Shown here in pieces: positions 1-11,500 of a stretch of DNA of 64,000 bases (position 1 is the stretch's first letter; the number at the start of each line of letters is the position of its first letter). This DNA comes from Agarophyton chilense. Its lineage: Eukaryota; Rhodophyta; Florideophyceae; Gracilariales; Gracilariaceae. The notes below the pieces were generated by a model. The model was not told the DNA's origin and did not search any database. It worked only from the letters and a program-made list of their open reading frames with translations. The translations under genes and the position numbers were made by a program. The DNA lies in the NCBI GenBank assembly GCA_030374765.1, contig JARGXX010000096.1, forward strand, positions 1 through 64,000, written 5' to 3'.

Positions 1-388
1 CCATTGTACCACGTAATCAAAACAAAATGATCAAAAACTCAACATTCAACCCAGCAGGTCAATGCTACCTCAACTCCTCACCACTCGCTATGCAAGCTGC
101 TACAAACTTCTCGCCAACGCACCGAGAAACACTTTTTTACAAAAAACTCTGTCGGTAGCTTTACGGACGCCCTAGTCACCCTTCACTACCTGACAGTCTT
201 TGAATGTTGTAGTGTTGGGATGGCCGCCTCTTAGAATAAACATTCAGCCCAACGGTTCAATAACGTCGTTACCGCCGGCATAAAGCCGTTAGAGGGAGAC
301 ACAGGCATGGGAATCGGCTCTATAGAGCAGCTATTGCCTTGGTACGGCGCCTGGTAGAAGAGAAACGAGTTTGCTCACATTGAGTGAA

Positions 389-531
389 ATTGCCTGCGGG
401 CACTTTTGGTCAACTGCGAATTACGGCTCATAATTTGCACCCCGAAAGTGCGAAATAATAATGCAAATCAACAATCGGGGTGCAAATTATGAGCCGTAAT
501 TCGCAGTTGAAATTTATTGCCTGCAGGCAAT
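389..531. repeat. 143-bp foldback (MITE-like) element, copy 1
   Basis: The element has 55-bp terminal inverted repeats around a 33-bp loop. The inner 34 bp of each arm are perfectly complementary and the outer 14 bp (ATTGCCTGCGGGCA against ATTGCCTGCAGGCA) differ at one base. It has no coding capacity. This copy opens the first tandem unit of the left repeat. A duplicated target site is not evident because the flanks are themselves repeated. Confidence 0.85.
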
Positions 532-1050
532 CCCAATCGCTCTTTTTGACTACGTCTGCCCACATCCACCAAAAACCCCCCTGGGCCCCAACACCCCGTT
601 TTTCGCCTTCGCCCACACGCCTCTCCCTACATTTGCGCCACACTCCTAAACTCTCACCACACCCCTCGTCTCTCGCATACGCCTCTGTAGACCATTCAAG
701 CCCCATTGCAAAACCGAAAACCTAATGATGTTTCACTAAACCCCTTTCACTCGCCCACAACGCTTCTTCTTCACTGCACCGTGTCACAACTCATGTACAT
801 TCAACTTTTCAATTTCAACCAAGTACTGTAAAAAACCAAACTTTCTCACCACTCTCCTCTCTATACAGATGCTACTAATTCTCGGAAGTGCACCAAAACA
901 TGTTTTTCCACAAACATGTCTGTCGATACCCTTTACGCGAGCTCGTTCACCTTTCACATTCGACAGTATTCGCCTGTGGTAGTCTAAGGTTGGGCGCCGC
1001 TAGAAAAGACGTTCAGCCCCAACCGGTTCAATAACCGTCGTTACCGCCGG

Positions 1051-1130
1051 TATAAAGCCGTTGAGAGGGAGACACAGGCATGGGAATCGGCTCTATACAG
1101 CAGCTATTGCCTTGGTACGGCGCCTGGTAG
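1051..1130 (+). other. TATA box plus conserved 16-codon micro-frame in the repeat unit
   Basis: A TATAAA box at 1051 is followed 29 bp later by ATG and a 16-codon frame (MGIGSIQQLLPWYGAW). The same arrangement occurs with ATG at 307, 1854, 7838 and 26,760. Every copy keeps the reading frame, the tail PWYGAW and the stop, while residues 2 and 6 to 10 vary. It could be a micropeptide, or a DNA or RNA element whose conservation happens to leave a frame open. No homology is known to me. Confidence 0.4.
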
Positions 1131-1162
1131 GAAGAGAAACGAGTTTGCTCACATTGAGTGAA

Positions 1163-1305
1163 ATTGCCTGCGGGCACTTTTGGTCAACTGCGAATTACGG
1201 CTCATAATTTGCACCCCGAAAGTGCGAAATAATAATGCAAATCAACAATCGGGGTGCAAATTATGAGCCGTAATTCGCAGTTGAAATTTATTGCCTGCAG
1301 GCAAT
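1163..1305. repeat. 143-bp foldback element, copy 2
   Basis: Same 55-bp inverted arms and 33-bp loop as the copy at 389, lying 774 bp downstream of it. It opens the second tandem unit. Confidence 0.85.
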
Positions 1306-1935
1306 CCCAATCCGCCTTTTTGACTACGTCTGCCCACATCCAAAAACACCCCCCTGGGCCCCCCACACCCCGTTTTTCGCCTTCGCCCACACGCCTCTCC
1401 CTACATTTGCGCCACACTCCTAAACTCTCACCACACCCCTCGTCTCTCGCATACGCCTCTGTAGACCCATATCAAGCGTCATTGCAAAACCGAAAACCTA
1501 ATGATGTTTCACTGCGTCTCTTCACTCGCCCACAACGCTTCTTCTTCACTGCACCGTGTCACAACTCATGTACATTCAACTTTTCAATTTCAACCAAGTA
1601 CTCTAAAAAACCAAACTTTCTCACCACTCTCCTTTCTATACATATGCTACTAATTCTCGGAAGTGCACCAAAACATGTCTTTCCACAAACATGTCTGTCG
1701 ACACCCTTTACGCGAGCTCGTTCACCTTTCACATTCGACAGTATTCGCCTGTGGTAGTCTAAGGTTGGGCGCCGCTAGAAAAGACGTTCAGCCCCAACCG
1801 GTTCAATAACCGTCGTTACCGCCGGTATAAAGCCGTTAGAGGGAGACACAGGCATGGGAATCGGCTCTATACAGCAGCTATGGCCTTGGTACGGCGCCTG
1901 GTAGAAGAGAAACGAGTTTGCTCACATTGAGTGAA

Positions 1936-2078
1936 ATTGCCTGCGGGCACTTTTGGTCAACTGCGAATTACGGCTCATAATTTGCACCCCGAAAGTGCGA
2001 AATAATAATGCAAATCAACAATCGGGGTGCAAATTATGAGCCGTAATTCGCAGTTGAAATTTATTGCCTGCAGGCAAT
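1936..2078. repeat. 143-bp foldback element, copy 3
   Basis: Same structure, 773 bp after copy 2. Downstream the tandem unit is replaced by the sequence that is also found after copy 7 at the right end. Confidence 0.85.
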
Positions 2079-2763
2079 CCCAATCCCCCTTTTTGACTAC
2101 GTCTGCCCACATCCTAAAACACCCCCCTGGGCCCCCCACACGCCATATTACGTCTTCAACCAAGTATTCTAAAACACATAGCCTTCACAGCACATGGTAA
2201 ACATCACGCGCTAGGGTGCCACCGCGCATTCAAGTGGCCATTGCTTTACATATGCACGCACGTGCTTGCATTACTTTTACGCAGAGCTGCAGTACGTCGA
2301 CTTACCTCAATACGCGTGTACGCTGTGATGTCTTTACCGTTAATACAATCATCACGGAAAAGTACGGGTAACTTTCGATATAAGATACCTTTTTGAAAAC
2401 CACATTTACGCCTGCAATCGTCAAATGGCCCCATTTCGTAACACTTCTATATTCCTCACAACACAAAACCGCCTCCTTGACTGGTCCCCCCCCCCGTTGC
2501 AATCGCGTGTACTCATCGTACGGTTTTATACTGCATACAGTGGCGCCGTTGCAAGCGCCAAATCTACTTGGAATACCGTATTCAGAAAATGTTCTACGTA
2601 TGACTAAAACAACCACTGATGTAGTACTATGTGTGTTACTACCTCTTACTTATGCTGATTACCAATAGTTTTAGTAGCACATATACTTGTACTACCAGAA
2701 TTACTAGTACAAGTAGAGGAAGAAGCACGATGAAAGGTTAGGTTTTAGGATAGAAACGAGTAC

Positions 2764-2769
2764 TTTATT
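2764..2769 (-). terminator. Polyadenylation signal AATAAA for the ParB/oxygenase gene
   Basis: On the minus strand AATAAA lies about 50 bp after the stop codon. It is inside the long direct repeat, so the gene appears to borrow its 3' end from the repeat. The right-hand repeat keeps the same signal with no gene before it. Confidence 0.5.
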
Positions 2770-2816
2770 CCAAGGTATCTAGATATGCTACTGTTCCAAC
2801 AGACCGCATCGGTGCA

Positions 2817-5800
2817 TCATGCGTTATTGGCTTCAGATTCATCACTGACGACCCAGTCAGACTCATGAATGCCATCGCTATCAGCCCCTGCATAGCCGTT
2901 GTTGTCCCCTCCCACCAATTGCAAAATCTCCGCGTCTAAATCCGATTCGTCGTTGGCCACCTCCATCGCTTCTATCTCGTCTGCTTCTATCGGCGACTGC
3001 GCATCGTCCTCTCCGGAGTTATTCTTGGTCCCTTGTTCCCCCAGTCCTTCATATTCCTCTTCGGCTTGTAGGTCCACGTCATCATTGGACACAAACCGCG
3101 GAGTGAATCCCTGTTGCCGGTGAACTGCATCAGGGAGCTGATATCCGTCAGGCACCATGTACATGTGGTAGCGGACCAGCTCACGCTCCATGTACCCGTC
3201 TTCGTAAGAAGCTCCAGCGTGGAACACGTCTCCCCTGCCAATGAAAACAGAGAACGGCGGCACTCGCAACTTTTTCACCTCCATGCTCTTCGAAAGCTGC
3301 TTCAGGCGCTGCAAGCTTCCGAATACCGTGCGGTGCGAATCTTCGCACACCCATATGGGGAACGAAAACTGCCCAGAAACCATCATAAAGTACCCCGGGT
3401 TCCCTCCGGCCTCCCTTTCTTCGTGCGTCAGCCCTCGAAAGTCGGTGTGAAGAGCTTGCCGCCGGCATTCCAAGCTCGTGCACAAAACTCTGCCTCCTGT
3501 CACCGGCCCATGCATCTTGATGCTGTTGCTGAGGTTGTTGTTCAATCGCAACGCACACAAGATCTGGCCCAGCCGCGCATCCAACAATGCCCGACGCCGA
3601 ACAAGCCACTCCAATTGCGGGTCGCGTTCTACTGCATCCACCATCCCGGCTCGGGTCGTCATAAACCTTCCAACTCCTACATTCCGATCCTTCCCATCCA
3701 CCGCCGATCCGGCGTTGATAATCGGGTTCCATCTTATGCGGTTCGATTCAATCCGCAAGTCGGGCTGCTGCTTGAAGTTGTCTTCAAACCATTGCAGCAT
3801 TTTCCCAGACACATCCCCACCATTCAAACATTTCGGCGCACCCTCATCGGTTGCAAACGATTCCAAAATGCAGAACCCTTGGTGTTGCAGCTCCCTGCGC
3901 TTTTCACCGAAGAACTCCAACGCCAACTCATCCCGCTCCATCGCTGCCATCCACAGGCGCTCCTCTTCACTTTTCGGATTGCCGCTCGTCGGTAGCACTT
4001 GTCCAAACACCGGAACCTTGGTAGATTCCAGCGCCGCATGCTTCTCCTTCGCGGCGTGCCAAAACACCAGATGGTGGACCAGCTTCAGCTCTTCCGCCGT
4101 CAGGCATTCAGCTCGGTGCTTGGACGCCATATGGATGGTGTCCAGCCAAGGATGCACGTGTTCAATCACGTTAACATCCTTTGGCAACATGCTCGGCGGC
4201 ACATTTGCCCAATTACACCATGCCGGCGATGAAGCCCCTTTGTAAGTTTCTGGCAGCCTCATCCATTGCGGCGGTCCATCGGGAGGGTTAGAGTCGTCAA
4301 ATGGGCGCTCAATGTCAGCATCTCTCATCGACCCCTCCCCACCCTGCTGCACACCTTCACCCACTGCATCGTCCGTCACGAATGCCTCATTACCCTCGCC
4401 GTCTGAGAAGTTCTCGGCGCGGATTCCCAGGTTCCCCAACAGTTCAAACAGAGTATCTCTCCGCAACTGCTTCATCCGCTGCAACAACTCCCTTTCCTGT
4501 GCCAGTTGGGTTCTCTTCGACCGGCGACTGGGTGGAGACAGTCTCGTGTCAGGAGCTTTTCGCTTCACACCCCTTGCACGCCCAACCGGCACCTCTTCCA
4601 CCCTTGGAACAGTTCTTTTTCCTTTCCCCTTACGCGTGCTCACCCTTGGACGCGACTCGTTGTAGTTCATGTCGTCGTCCAAGTCCAACACAGCCACCTC
4701 CGGCGACGGCGCCACAGTCTTCACCTTCGCCCGTCCCGGAGCGCTCCGACTTTGATGCTGCCCCGAGGGCTCGCTGGAGACCCTGTCCCTACTCCTCTCC
4801 TCACTCCCTACTTCAAACAACCCCTCCATCCTGTCCGTCACTTCCTTCATTTTGCGCTCCAGCTTCCTTTCCCACTGCCGGTCGCTCCCGGAGTTCTCCA
4901 TCTTCGACACAATCATGACGAGGAAGTTCCGCACGGTGGACGTTTCCACTCCGCCAATGCTCATTTGGGTGTCGAGCACGGCGGCAACCGTCACGTCCTT
5001 CTTCTCTGCCACTTGTCGGCAAAAGAAGTACACCTGCAGCGCAAACTTGAAAAAGTAATACCGCATATCCTCGAACCGGCCCCTTCTCCCCCCTTCGAAA
5101 CCCCCGCGGGTACCCAGTAAAGCCTTCACACACTCCACGCAAAACAAAAAACCGCCTTCATCGAGTGTGTACAACCGGTCGTCCGACAAATGCGACAGAC
5201 CCAACTTCGGCGCCTCTTTGCACACCTTCTCAAAGTTGCTCAGCAACTCCGGGCTCCTTACAAGAGCAAGGGCAATGTCGGCGTAGCGCCGAAGTTGCGT
5301 CGTTTCCAATGTGCCGAGTAGCATAAACTCTTGCATCGCTACTGCCACCGCATATGACGTCAGTGACTTGACCTTCACTTTGTCATCCAACACTGACGCC
5401 ATTATGAACGACACGGTGGTGTGCACGCGGTCTGCAAACGACATCGCCAACACGTTGCTTGCCATGATGTTCAGCTTACAACCGATGCTCAACCGCTCCT
5501 TCCTTGTGAGGTCCTTCCCGTCCGGTCGCAACCACAGAACGACGTCCAGCACTTGGGTCATGCTTTTCCACCTCTGGGACGTGTTCCTCAGGTCTTGGTA
5601 CACCACCAAACGATGAAGCCCATCCACCAACAGACACTCACAGGTAATTGAATTGCCTTGAAGAACCTCATCCACTGATCTGCCGCCGAGCACGATTGCA
5701 ACGCTCACCCGCCCAACCGCTCCCAAAACACCTTGCTGCTCCATCATAACCTTCAAATTCTCCCTGTGCTGCCCATTCAATGCCCGCACTTGATGCTCCC

Positions 5801-6710
5801 CGTAGCGAATTCTGCCGATATCCACCGTAGCATTCACCTGCCTATAGTGGTTCAGCTCAATCTTGCTATCGGTGGGGATCGCAACAGCCTGTTTCGGAGG
5901 CTCCACCGCTTGTGACAATGACCGGGTGTTCGACGGGCCCGACCTCATACCCGTGAAAATGACGTCCTCATCCACCTCCACTGCCTTGGCGGCCGAAGTA
6001 CCCACTTCAATCGTTCCGCCCGGTGGCGTACGAGGGCGTGGCGTTACTGCGCGTGAAACGGATGTGCCCCTGCGCGGCGTTGGTTGAGACCTCAGACGAG
6101 GTCGCCCAGTGCGTCGAATTGTACCAGGAGAAACGGTGGCAACAGTTGCCCCAGCACCAGTTGCAGTCGAACCAGATGCATTCGAGCGCTGCGATGCGCG
6201 CCCTTGGCGGCTCTGGGACCTCGTCTTACGACTTCCCGTTCGGGGCGTCGTAGGTGGACGCCGTTGTACGTCGGGAGTACCCTTCGACGGGGGTGGGGAC
6301 TTTCTCCTCCTCTTTCCGACCGCATCAGCGGATTCATCTGAATCCACCTCAACCACCTCCCCTGTTGTTTCCATCGCCTCCATCATACCGAGGTCCCACG
6401 AATAAAAAGAATTCGGTAACACCCCACCCAGTGTTGCAGGCGGTTCTTCCACACCACCAAATCGGTACGGGTACCTAATGTCGTCAAACCCCGGCAGGAT
6501 CTTAACACTGCGAACTTTCACCAAATCCTCACCTTCCGCCTCAAAGCTCTTTAGGCTAGATCCATGCATATCCCTGGACAATTCCCCCTCCTTCCTACCA
6601 GGCATCAACACAGCCGTTCCGACGCGCCGGCGGTTTCCCCCTTCGCCTTTCGCCAAAAGAAACACGACGTCGGCTGCTTTCATGTTTTGATGTTTTCCAC
6701 GCGATGGCAT
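2817..6710 (-). CDS. ParB-like domain and 2-oxoglutarate oxygenase-like fusion protein
   Basis: The frame is open from 6764. The ATG at 6710 (protein starting MPSRGKHQNMKAADVV, about 1297 aa) looks the better start because the upstream residues resemble untranslated sequence. Order, numbered from 6764: a basic low-complexity region with an AT-hook-like GRPRLR (about 145-260); a ParB/Srx-type core around residue 380 with LLVDGLHRL; a helical region; a second basic linker (about 650-800); then an oxygenase-like region with HTD near 1106, FHAG near 1181 and RYHMY just after, which fits the His-x-Asp, His, Arg iron and 2-oxoglutarate set; and an acidic tail. ParB-type cores bind or cut DNA and often use nucleotides; such oxygenases may hydroxylate nucleic acid or protein. 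The fusion suggests DNA or chromatin work, but the substrate is unknown. It diverges from the methyltransferase-SET gene. No introns or breaks are seen. Confidence 0.6.
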   Translation of the reverse strand: MPSRGKHQNMKAADVVFLLAKGEGGNRRRVGTAVLMPGRKEGELSRDMHGSSLKSFEAEGEDLVKVRSVKILPGFDDIRYPYRFGGVEEPPATLGGVLPNSFYSWDLGMMEAMETTGEVVEVDSDESADAVGKRRRKSPPPSKGTPDVQRRPPTTPRTGSRKTRSQSRQGRASQRSNASGSTATGAGATVATVSPGTIRRTGRPRLRSQPTPRRGTSVSRAVTPRPRTPPGGTIEVGTSAAKAVEVDEDVIFTGMRSGPSNTRSLSQAVEPPKQAVAIPTDSKIELNHYRQVNATVDIGRIRYGEHQVRALNGQHRENLKVMMEQQGVLGAVGRVSVAIVLGGRSVDEVLQGNSITCECLLVDGLHRLVVYQDLRNTSQRWKSMTQVLDVVLWLRPDGKDLTRKERLSIGCKLNIMASNVLAMSFADRVHTTVSFIMASVLDDKVKVKSLTSYAVAVAMQEFMLLGTLETTQLRRYADIALALVRSPELLSNFEKVCKEAPKLGLSHLSDDRLYTLDEGGFLFCVECVKALLGTRGGFEGGRRGRFEDMRYYFFKFALQVYFFCRQVAEKKDVTVAAVLDTQMSIGGVETSTVRNFLVMIVSKMENSGSDRQWERKLERKMKEVTDRMEGLFEVGSEERSRDRVSSEPSGQHQSRSAPGRAKVKTVAPSPEVAVLDLDDDMNYNESRPRVSTRKGKGKRTVPRVEEVPVGRARGVKRKAPDTRLSPPSRRSKRTQLAQERELLQRMKQLRRDTLFELLGNLGIRAENFSDGEGNEAFVTDDAVGEGVQQGGEGSMRDADIERPFDDSNPPDGPPQWMRLPETYKGASSPAWCNWANVPPSMLPKDVNVIEHVHPWLDTIHMASKHRAECLTAEELKLVHHLVFWHAAKEKHAALESTKVPVFGQVLPTSGNPKSEEERLWMAAMERDELALEFFGEKRRELQHQGFCILESFATDEGAPKCLNGGDVSGKMLQWFEDNFKQQPDLRIESNRIRWNPIINAGSAVDGKDRNVGVGRFMTTRAGMVDAVERDPQLEWLVRRRALLDARLGQILCALRLNNNLSNSIKMHGPVTGGRVLCTSLECRRQALHTDFRGLTHEEREAGGNPGYFMMVSGQFSFPIWVCEDSHRTVFGSLQRLKQLSKSMEVKKLRVPPFSVFIGRGDVFHAGASYEDGYMERELVRYHMYMVPDGYQLPDAVHRQQGFTPRFVSNDDVDLQAEEEYEGLGEQGTKNNSGEDDAQSPIEADEIEAMEVANDESDLDAEILQLVGGDNNGYAGADSDGIHESDWVVSDESEANNA

Positions 6711-7146
6711 TGCAATACACACAATATGAACCGGGGAGATGCGCGCAGAAGAGCGTGACAACAAAAACTATGACACGGGCGAATGAAGGCGGAACACAAA
6801 GCCAAATACGGCAGATCCGAAACTCAGGCCCGCGGGGAGATGATTCAAGTAAAAGTGCAGACTTGATGCGAACTTTGATGGCGCCCGCTTGATCCGTTTA
6901 CAAAACAAGACAGAGGCTGCAGTTCGGGAAAGGGAAGGAATGTGACGGCGGGGAAAACGGGTGTAAACGGGTGTACTTCGACTCCGTCCTTTCCGCGAAA
7001 AACTAAAAAGGGCTCCTAGTGGTTGTGTAGTGGCAACCTGAACCCCAACGACGCGTGACACGCGTCACAGCAATCGCGATCCGTTCCAAAAAAACCGCTG
7101 CACAGACACCAAATTTTATAAGTTTTAGGGGGGTTGTGTGTGGCAA

Positions 7147-7289
7147 ATTGCCTGCGGGCACTTTTGGTCAACTGCGAATTACGGCTCATAATTTGCACCC
7201 CGAAAGTGCGAAATAATAATGCAAATCAACAATCGGGGTGCAAATTATGAGCCGTAATTCGCAGTTGAAATTTATTGCCTGCAGGCAAT
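7147..7289. repeat. 143-bp foldback element, copy 4
   Basis: Same structure. Unique sequence upstream of the minus-strand ParB/oxygenase gene ends exactly at this foldback. It and copy 5 flank one 773-bp repeat unit in the divergent intergenic region. Confidence 0.85.
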
Positions 7290-7919
7290 CCCAATCGCTC
7301 TTTTTGACTACGTCTGCCCACATCCAAAAACACCCCCCTGGGCCCCCAACACCCCGTTTTTCGCCTTCGCCCACACGCCTCTCCCTACATTTGCGCCACA
7401 CTCCTAAACTCTCACCACACCCCTCGTCTCTCGCATACGCCTCTGTAGACCCATTTCCAGCCCCATTGCAAAACCGAAAGCCTAATGATGTTTCACAAAA
7501 CCCCTTCACTCGCCCACAACGCTTCTTCTCCACTGCACCGTGTCACAACTCATGTACATTCAACTTTTCAATTTCAACCAAGTACTCTAAAAAACCAAAC
7601 TTTCTCACCACTCTCCTTTCTATACAGATGCTACTAATTCTCGGAAGTGCACCAAAACATGTCTTTCCACAAACATGTCTGTCGGCACCCTTTACGCGAG
7701 CTCGTTCACCATTCACATTCGACAGTATTCGCCTGTGGTAGTCTAAGGTTGGGCGCCGCTAGAAAAGACGTTCAGCCCCAACCGGTTCAATAACCGTCGT
7801 TACCGCCGGTATAAAGCCGTGAGAGGGAGACACAGGCATGGGAATCGGCTCTATACAGCGTCTATGGCCTTGGTACGGCGCCTGGTAGAAGAGAAACGAG
7901 TTTGCTCACATTGAGTGAA

Positions 7920-8062
7920 ATTGCCTGCGGGCACTTTTGGTCAACTGCGAATTACGGCTCATAATTTGCACCCCGAAAGTGCGAAATAATAATGCAAATC
8001 AACAATCGGGGTGCAAATTATGAGCCGTAATTCGCAGTTGAAATTTATTGCCTGCAGGCAAT
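7920..8062. repeat. 143-bp foldback element, copy 5
   Basis: Same structure, 773 bp after copy 4. Unique sequence leading into the methyltransferase-SET gene begins immediately after it. Confidence 0.85.
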
Positions 8063-8505
8063 CCCCCTTTTGCTCCCTCAAACTGCATCTCACGTTAACC
8101 GACCCCGACCGTATTTGAGCTGTCGGCTATCGCTCTTCTGCAGTCCTCTCCGCTTGGCAACGTTCTCCTTTCGAAACTTTGTCGTTGTTTCAGCGGTGTT
8201 GCTTGTTTTGGATTCTTGCGCCCGCTGCGGTATCGAGTTACGATCAAGAACGGCTTTGACGTACACGCACCCGCTAAAGCCCAAGACCTCACCATTGCGC
8301 AAACCCCTACACGGCCCCGCTCTTTGAACCCCTAAACCCCACGACCCCTTCAATCAAGACGCCCTTGCACAACTTCAGCCCCCGAATTCCCCTTCAAAAG
8401 AACAAGTCTCTCTTCGTTCAATCACCCCCCCTTCTATCTCTCTATCTCCGCCCCCAGCCTTCTCCACCGACACTTCGAATATCTCTCCAAGTTCCGTCTT
8501 ACAAG

Positions 8506-11500
8506 ATGGTCACCACCGAAGGTCTCATTGGTTTGTTCTTGCCGCTGCGCGACGCGTACGCCCGCATGCGCCCCGATGATCCCAACGCCCGCGCGCTCCA
8601 GTACCTGGACTTGGTCTACTTCGCAGTTCAGAACCGAGGCTCTGTGCCAGCTGCAGAGGAAGTTTGCTCCTTGGTCGTGCCATCTGAAAAGCACGGCAAG
8701 TACACCAACACGGAGATACAACACAGCCTCCTCAAAAACAACTACTTTTCTCAGGTGTACCTCATGGCCAGATGTGTGGACCTCGACGATGGTAGCAACG
8801 ACCGGCGTCTCAGGGACTTGTACCAGCTCTACCTCCAAATCCAAGCTTCAAGCAATACTTCTGAGCAGCAACCGTCTTCTGCTGCTGGTAATGGTACCAC
8901 CCGTGCAAGTGCTCGTTCTTCCAATGCGCCTACAAATCGCCGCCGCCCCAGCCGTCAAGTCGACTTGCTCATTCCGAAAACGGCTCTCTTGTCGTCCTTC
9001 CTCAAATCGCGCATTCTGCCTCCACAGTCGCAAACTTCCAAGGACAGTCGCTCACGATTCTCCACTACCGTTGAGGCATCTCGTTTTGAAATGGTTTTGT
9101 ATCTGTCGATGATCTACACTCTCAAACGCGAGAAACTCAAATCGCGCCAGACCAAGAAACAACGCCTCAATACCGGCGTTGCAACCGCGACCTCTATGTT
9201 GCCTTCGTTGCAAAACTTTAAGCACGAAACGTGCGAGCGAATTTCATTTGTCGTGCACAAGCTTGTGACCTCTTGGAATGTGTTCTGCCGCCATCTTGGG
9301 TATGACTCACTGGAGCACATGCTCGCTCCGTACATCTTGTTCGACAGCAACACCCTAACCTACCACGCTCTCGAACGCCGCGGCGAAGGCTACGCCCCTT
9401 TATCGCAAACTACCACATTTGCCAAGAACGCACAGCCTTCCAAAGTCCAATCTGAAGTGGACAGCGTCGCCTGGTCCCACACCGACGAGGTTGACCGCAA
9501 TCTACGCGTGCTAGCTTCCGAATTTTTGAACGACCTTCACCGCCTGCTTTTCAACGACTTCCTATACGAAATGGATGAAACCGCTCGCTGGCAATCTTTG
9601 ACGCAATTCGAGTATAACTCGACCGTCGACGTGTACCCTCACCGCTTCACGACGTTCGGTCTGCCACTTTGGACCCCGATTCGAATGGCCATGGTCGGCC
9701 CTATTCCAGGCCAACCCCTCAACCCGGTCGTGGAGATAGCCAAAAAAGAAGCCGAGTTGGTGGACATCATTATGAACGAGTCACAGCAGCAACCTCCGCC
9801 TGATCCAGGAGCGCCACTACCGTCGTCGTCGGAACGCGCCAACGCCGCTGGTCCCTCACCTCCTCCCCAACCCCCAAATCTTCCCTACAACGTCAACGAA
9901 ACTCGCGTCCTCCCGCCGCACTCCTTCACCCAAACTACTACTCTCAACGCTCTACAAGAGGCGGAGGACGAAATGGAAAAGCATATTCGCCTCTACGGTG
10001 TCGATTTCAAAGAATTCGTACAGGTGGATATTATCAAACGAACTACCGCCTCATCTCCAGTCGGAGCAGTGCAACTGGTCCTCACCGACCCGCCTTACAA
10101 CATTCGGTCCTTAGCTGGCCGCCACAACAGCAACCACGACGCCATTTCCCAAGACGATATGAAGCGCACGGCGCAGGTTATTGGCGAGCTGATGTGCCCT
10201 GGCGGCCACTTTATTCTCTTTTGCTCCATTCGCCAGTTCAGGCCGTGGTTGTCGTGCTTCAAGAGCATTTCCGAGTCCCATACTGCGCTGTTCAAGGTGG
10301 ACCCTGTGCCGTTGGTTTTCGTCCGCGCCGCCTCCCATCCTACTGGGAGCCACCGCGGGCTGCGAACGTCGCCGTTGCCCATCACCGAGTACGCCATTCA
10401 CGGCATCAAAACGGGGCTCACTCACGATGAAAACCTGGCTCGCGTAAACCTCGTCAACTACAACTACGTTCCTTCTCGCTACCCGGCTTACAAGAACGTG
10501 ATTGATAACGTGCCGGGACTAGCCGCTGGCGAGACCCTGCGTTGGAATCGCCTGCATTCTGTCACCAACAATCACAACGCCGTCACTGAAAAAGTACGCC
10601 CGGAGCAGAAGAGTCGTGCTCTACTCAAGGAACTCATAAGCCGCTATTCTCAGCCTGGCGACATGGTGGTGGATTTATTTGCCGGAACGGGTTCCACCGC
10701 TTTGGCGTGCATGGAGCTCCCAGGTCACAGACGCTTTTTGGGGTGCGAGAAAGACGCAGTGTGTTACGCTCACGCAAAACACAATGCTGTCGTTCACTTT
10801 ATCAAAACCGTTTTACAGAACAGCACCGACATTGAAGTGCCGCACCATCTCATCGCCAAGTTCAGTCGCCTAGTTCGCTCACTACCGAACACGGACCTGC
10901 GATCGAAATACCTTTGGACCGCGCCTCCCGGTCTGCCACAGTACCAAATTTTTCCTGCGCCGCTCGCTTCCTTTCTCTGCAACTTGTGGAAAGACCGTGA
11001 GTTTGCAGCCGTTTGCCGCACTAAACCGGTGCATGAATGGCCGCGAGAGAAACAGGGCCTTCTCACTCAGATTGATCCGGCTACGTTACTTGCCATAGAA
11101 GGGTATGCCCATGGAGTGTATACCAAAAAGTCCGACATCCGACACCCCTTGGCGGGAGACGGGGTCTTTGCCGCACGCCAGTTTAATGAAGGCGACACCG
11201 TGTGCTACTTTTATGGAACTCTCGTCTACCACGACCTCTCCAAACGCTCCGCCACACAGTCTTCGTATGCCAACGGTTTGCTCGCCGTCACCGTGGAGCG
11301 CTTCAACTCCACTTCCATGGAAATCCGAGTGACAGGTCCGGACTTTGTCAGACTGCCCACCCCGGGAGACCGTGGAACCCACTCCATGTGGATCACGCCT
11401 GCCCCGTTCTGTGTTGGCGGAATCATCAATGATGCCCAATACCGCCCAGAGGACCTCGACATTCAGGCCTTACGGGACAAGGTACTCCCCAACCCTCGCA

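Larger units (their letters stand above)
1..2808. repeat. Left long direct repeat with about 773-bp tandem units
   Basis: Two successive units of about 774 and 773 bp (389-1162 and 1163-1935) are followed by a partial third. Each starts with a 143-bp foldback element and contains a TATAAA box followed by a 16-codon micro-frame. The stretch 2079-2808 is not part of the tandem unit but reappears at 26,985-27,713. The repeat ends 8 bp before the stop codon of the neighbouring minus-strand gene, so it supplies that gene's 3' end. No convincing protein-coding gene lies inside. Confidence 0.85.
6711..8505. promoter_or_regulatory. Divergent intergenic region containing one repeat unit
   Basis: This separates the minus-strand ParB/oxygenase gene from the plus-strand methyltransferase-SET gene. 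The stretches 6711-7146 and 8063-8505 are unique. 7147-8062 is one 773-bp repeat unit with a foldback at each end and a TATAAA box near 7810 with its micro-frame at 7838. 8400-8500 is rich in C and T, as expected of a leader. The two genes probably share this control region, and the repeat may supply a promoter; that is inference. Confidence 0.45.

Noticed and set aside
1254-1757. A 167-codon plus-strand frame in the repeat unit, also open at 7238-7741
   Set aside because: It runs through the foldback stem, is shortened or interrupted in the other units, has Pro/Ser/Thr-rich low-complexity content and no domain. It looks like a chance frame in conserved repeat DNA.
389-2078. Regular repeats resembling a CRISPR array
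   Set aside because: The repeats are 143-bp foldbacks spaced about 630 bp apart with repeated, not unique, sequence between them, in a eukaryotic setting.
3114-3995. A 293-codon plus-strand frame opposite the ParB/oxygenase gene
   Set aside because: It is a shadow of the GC-rich minus-strand gene; the real gene shows domains and a full-length frame.
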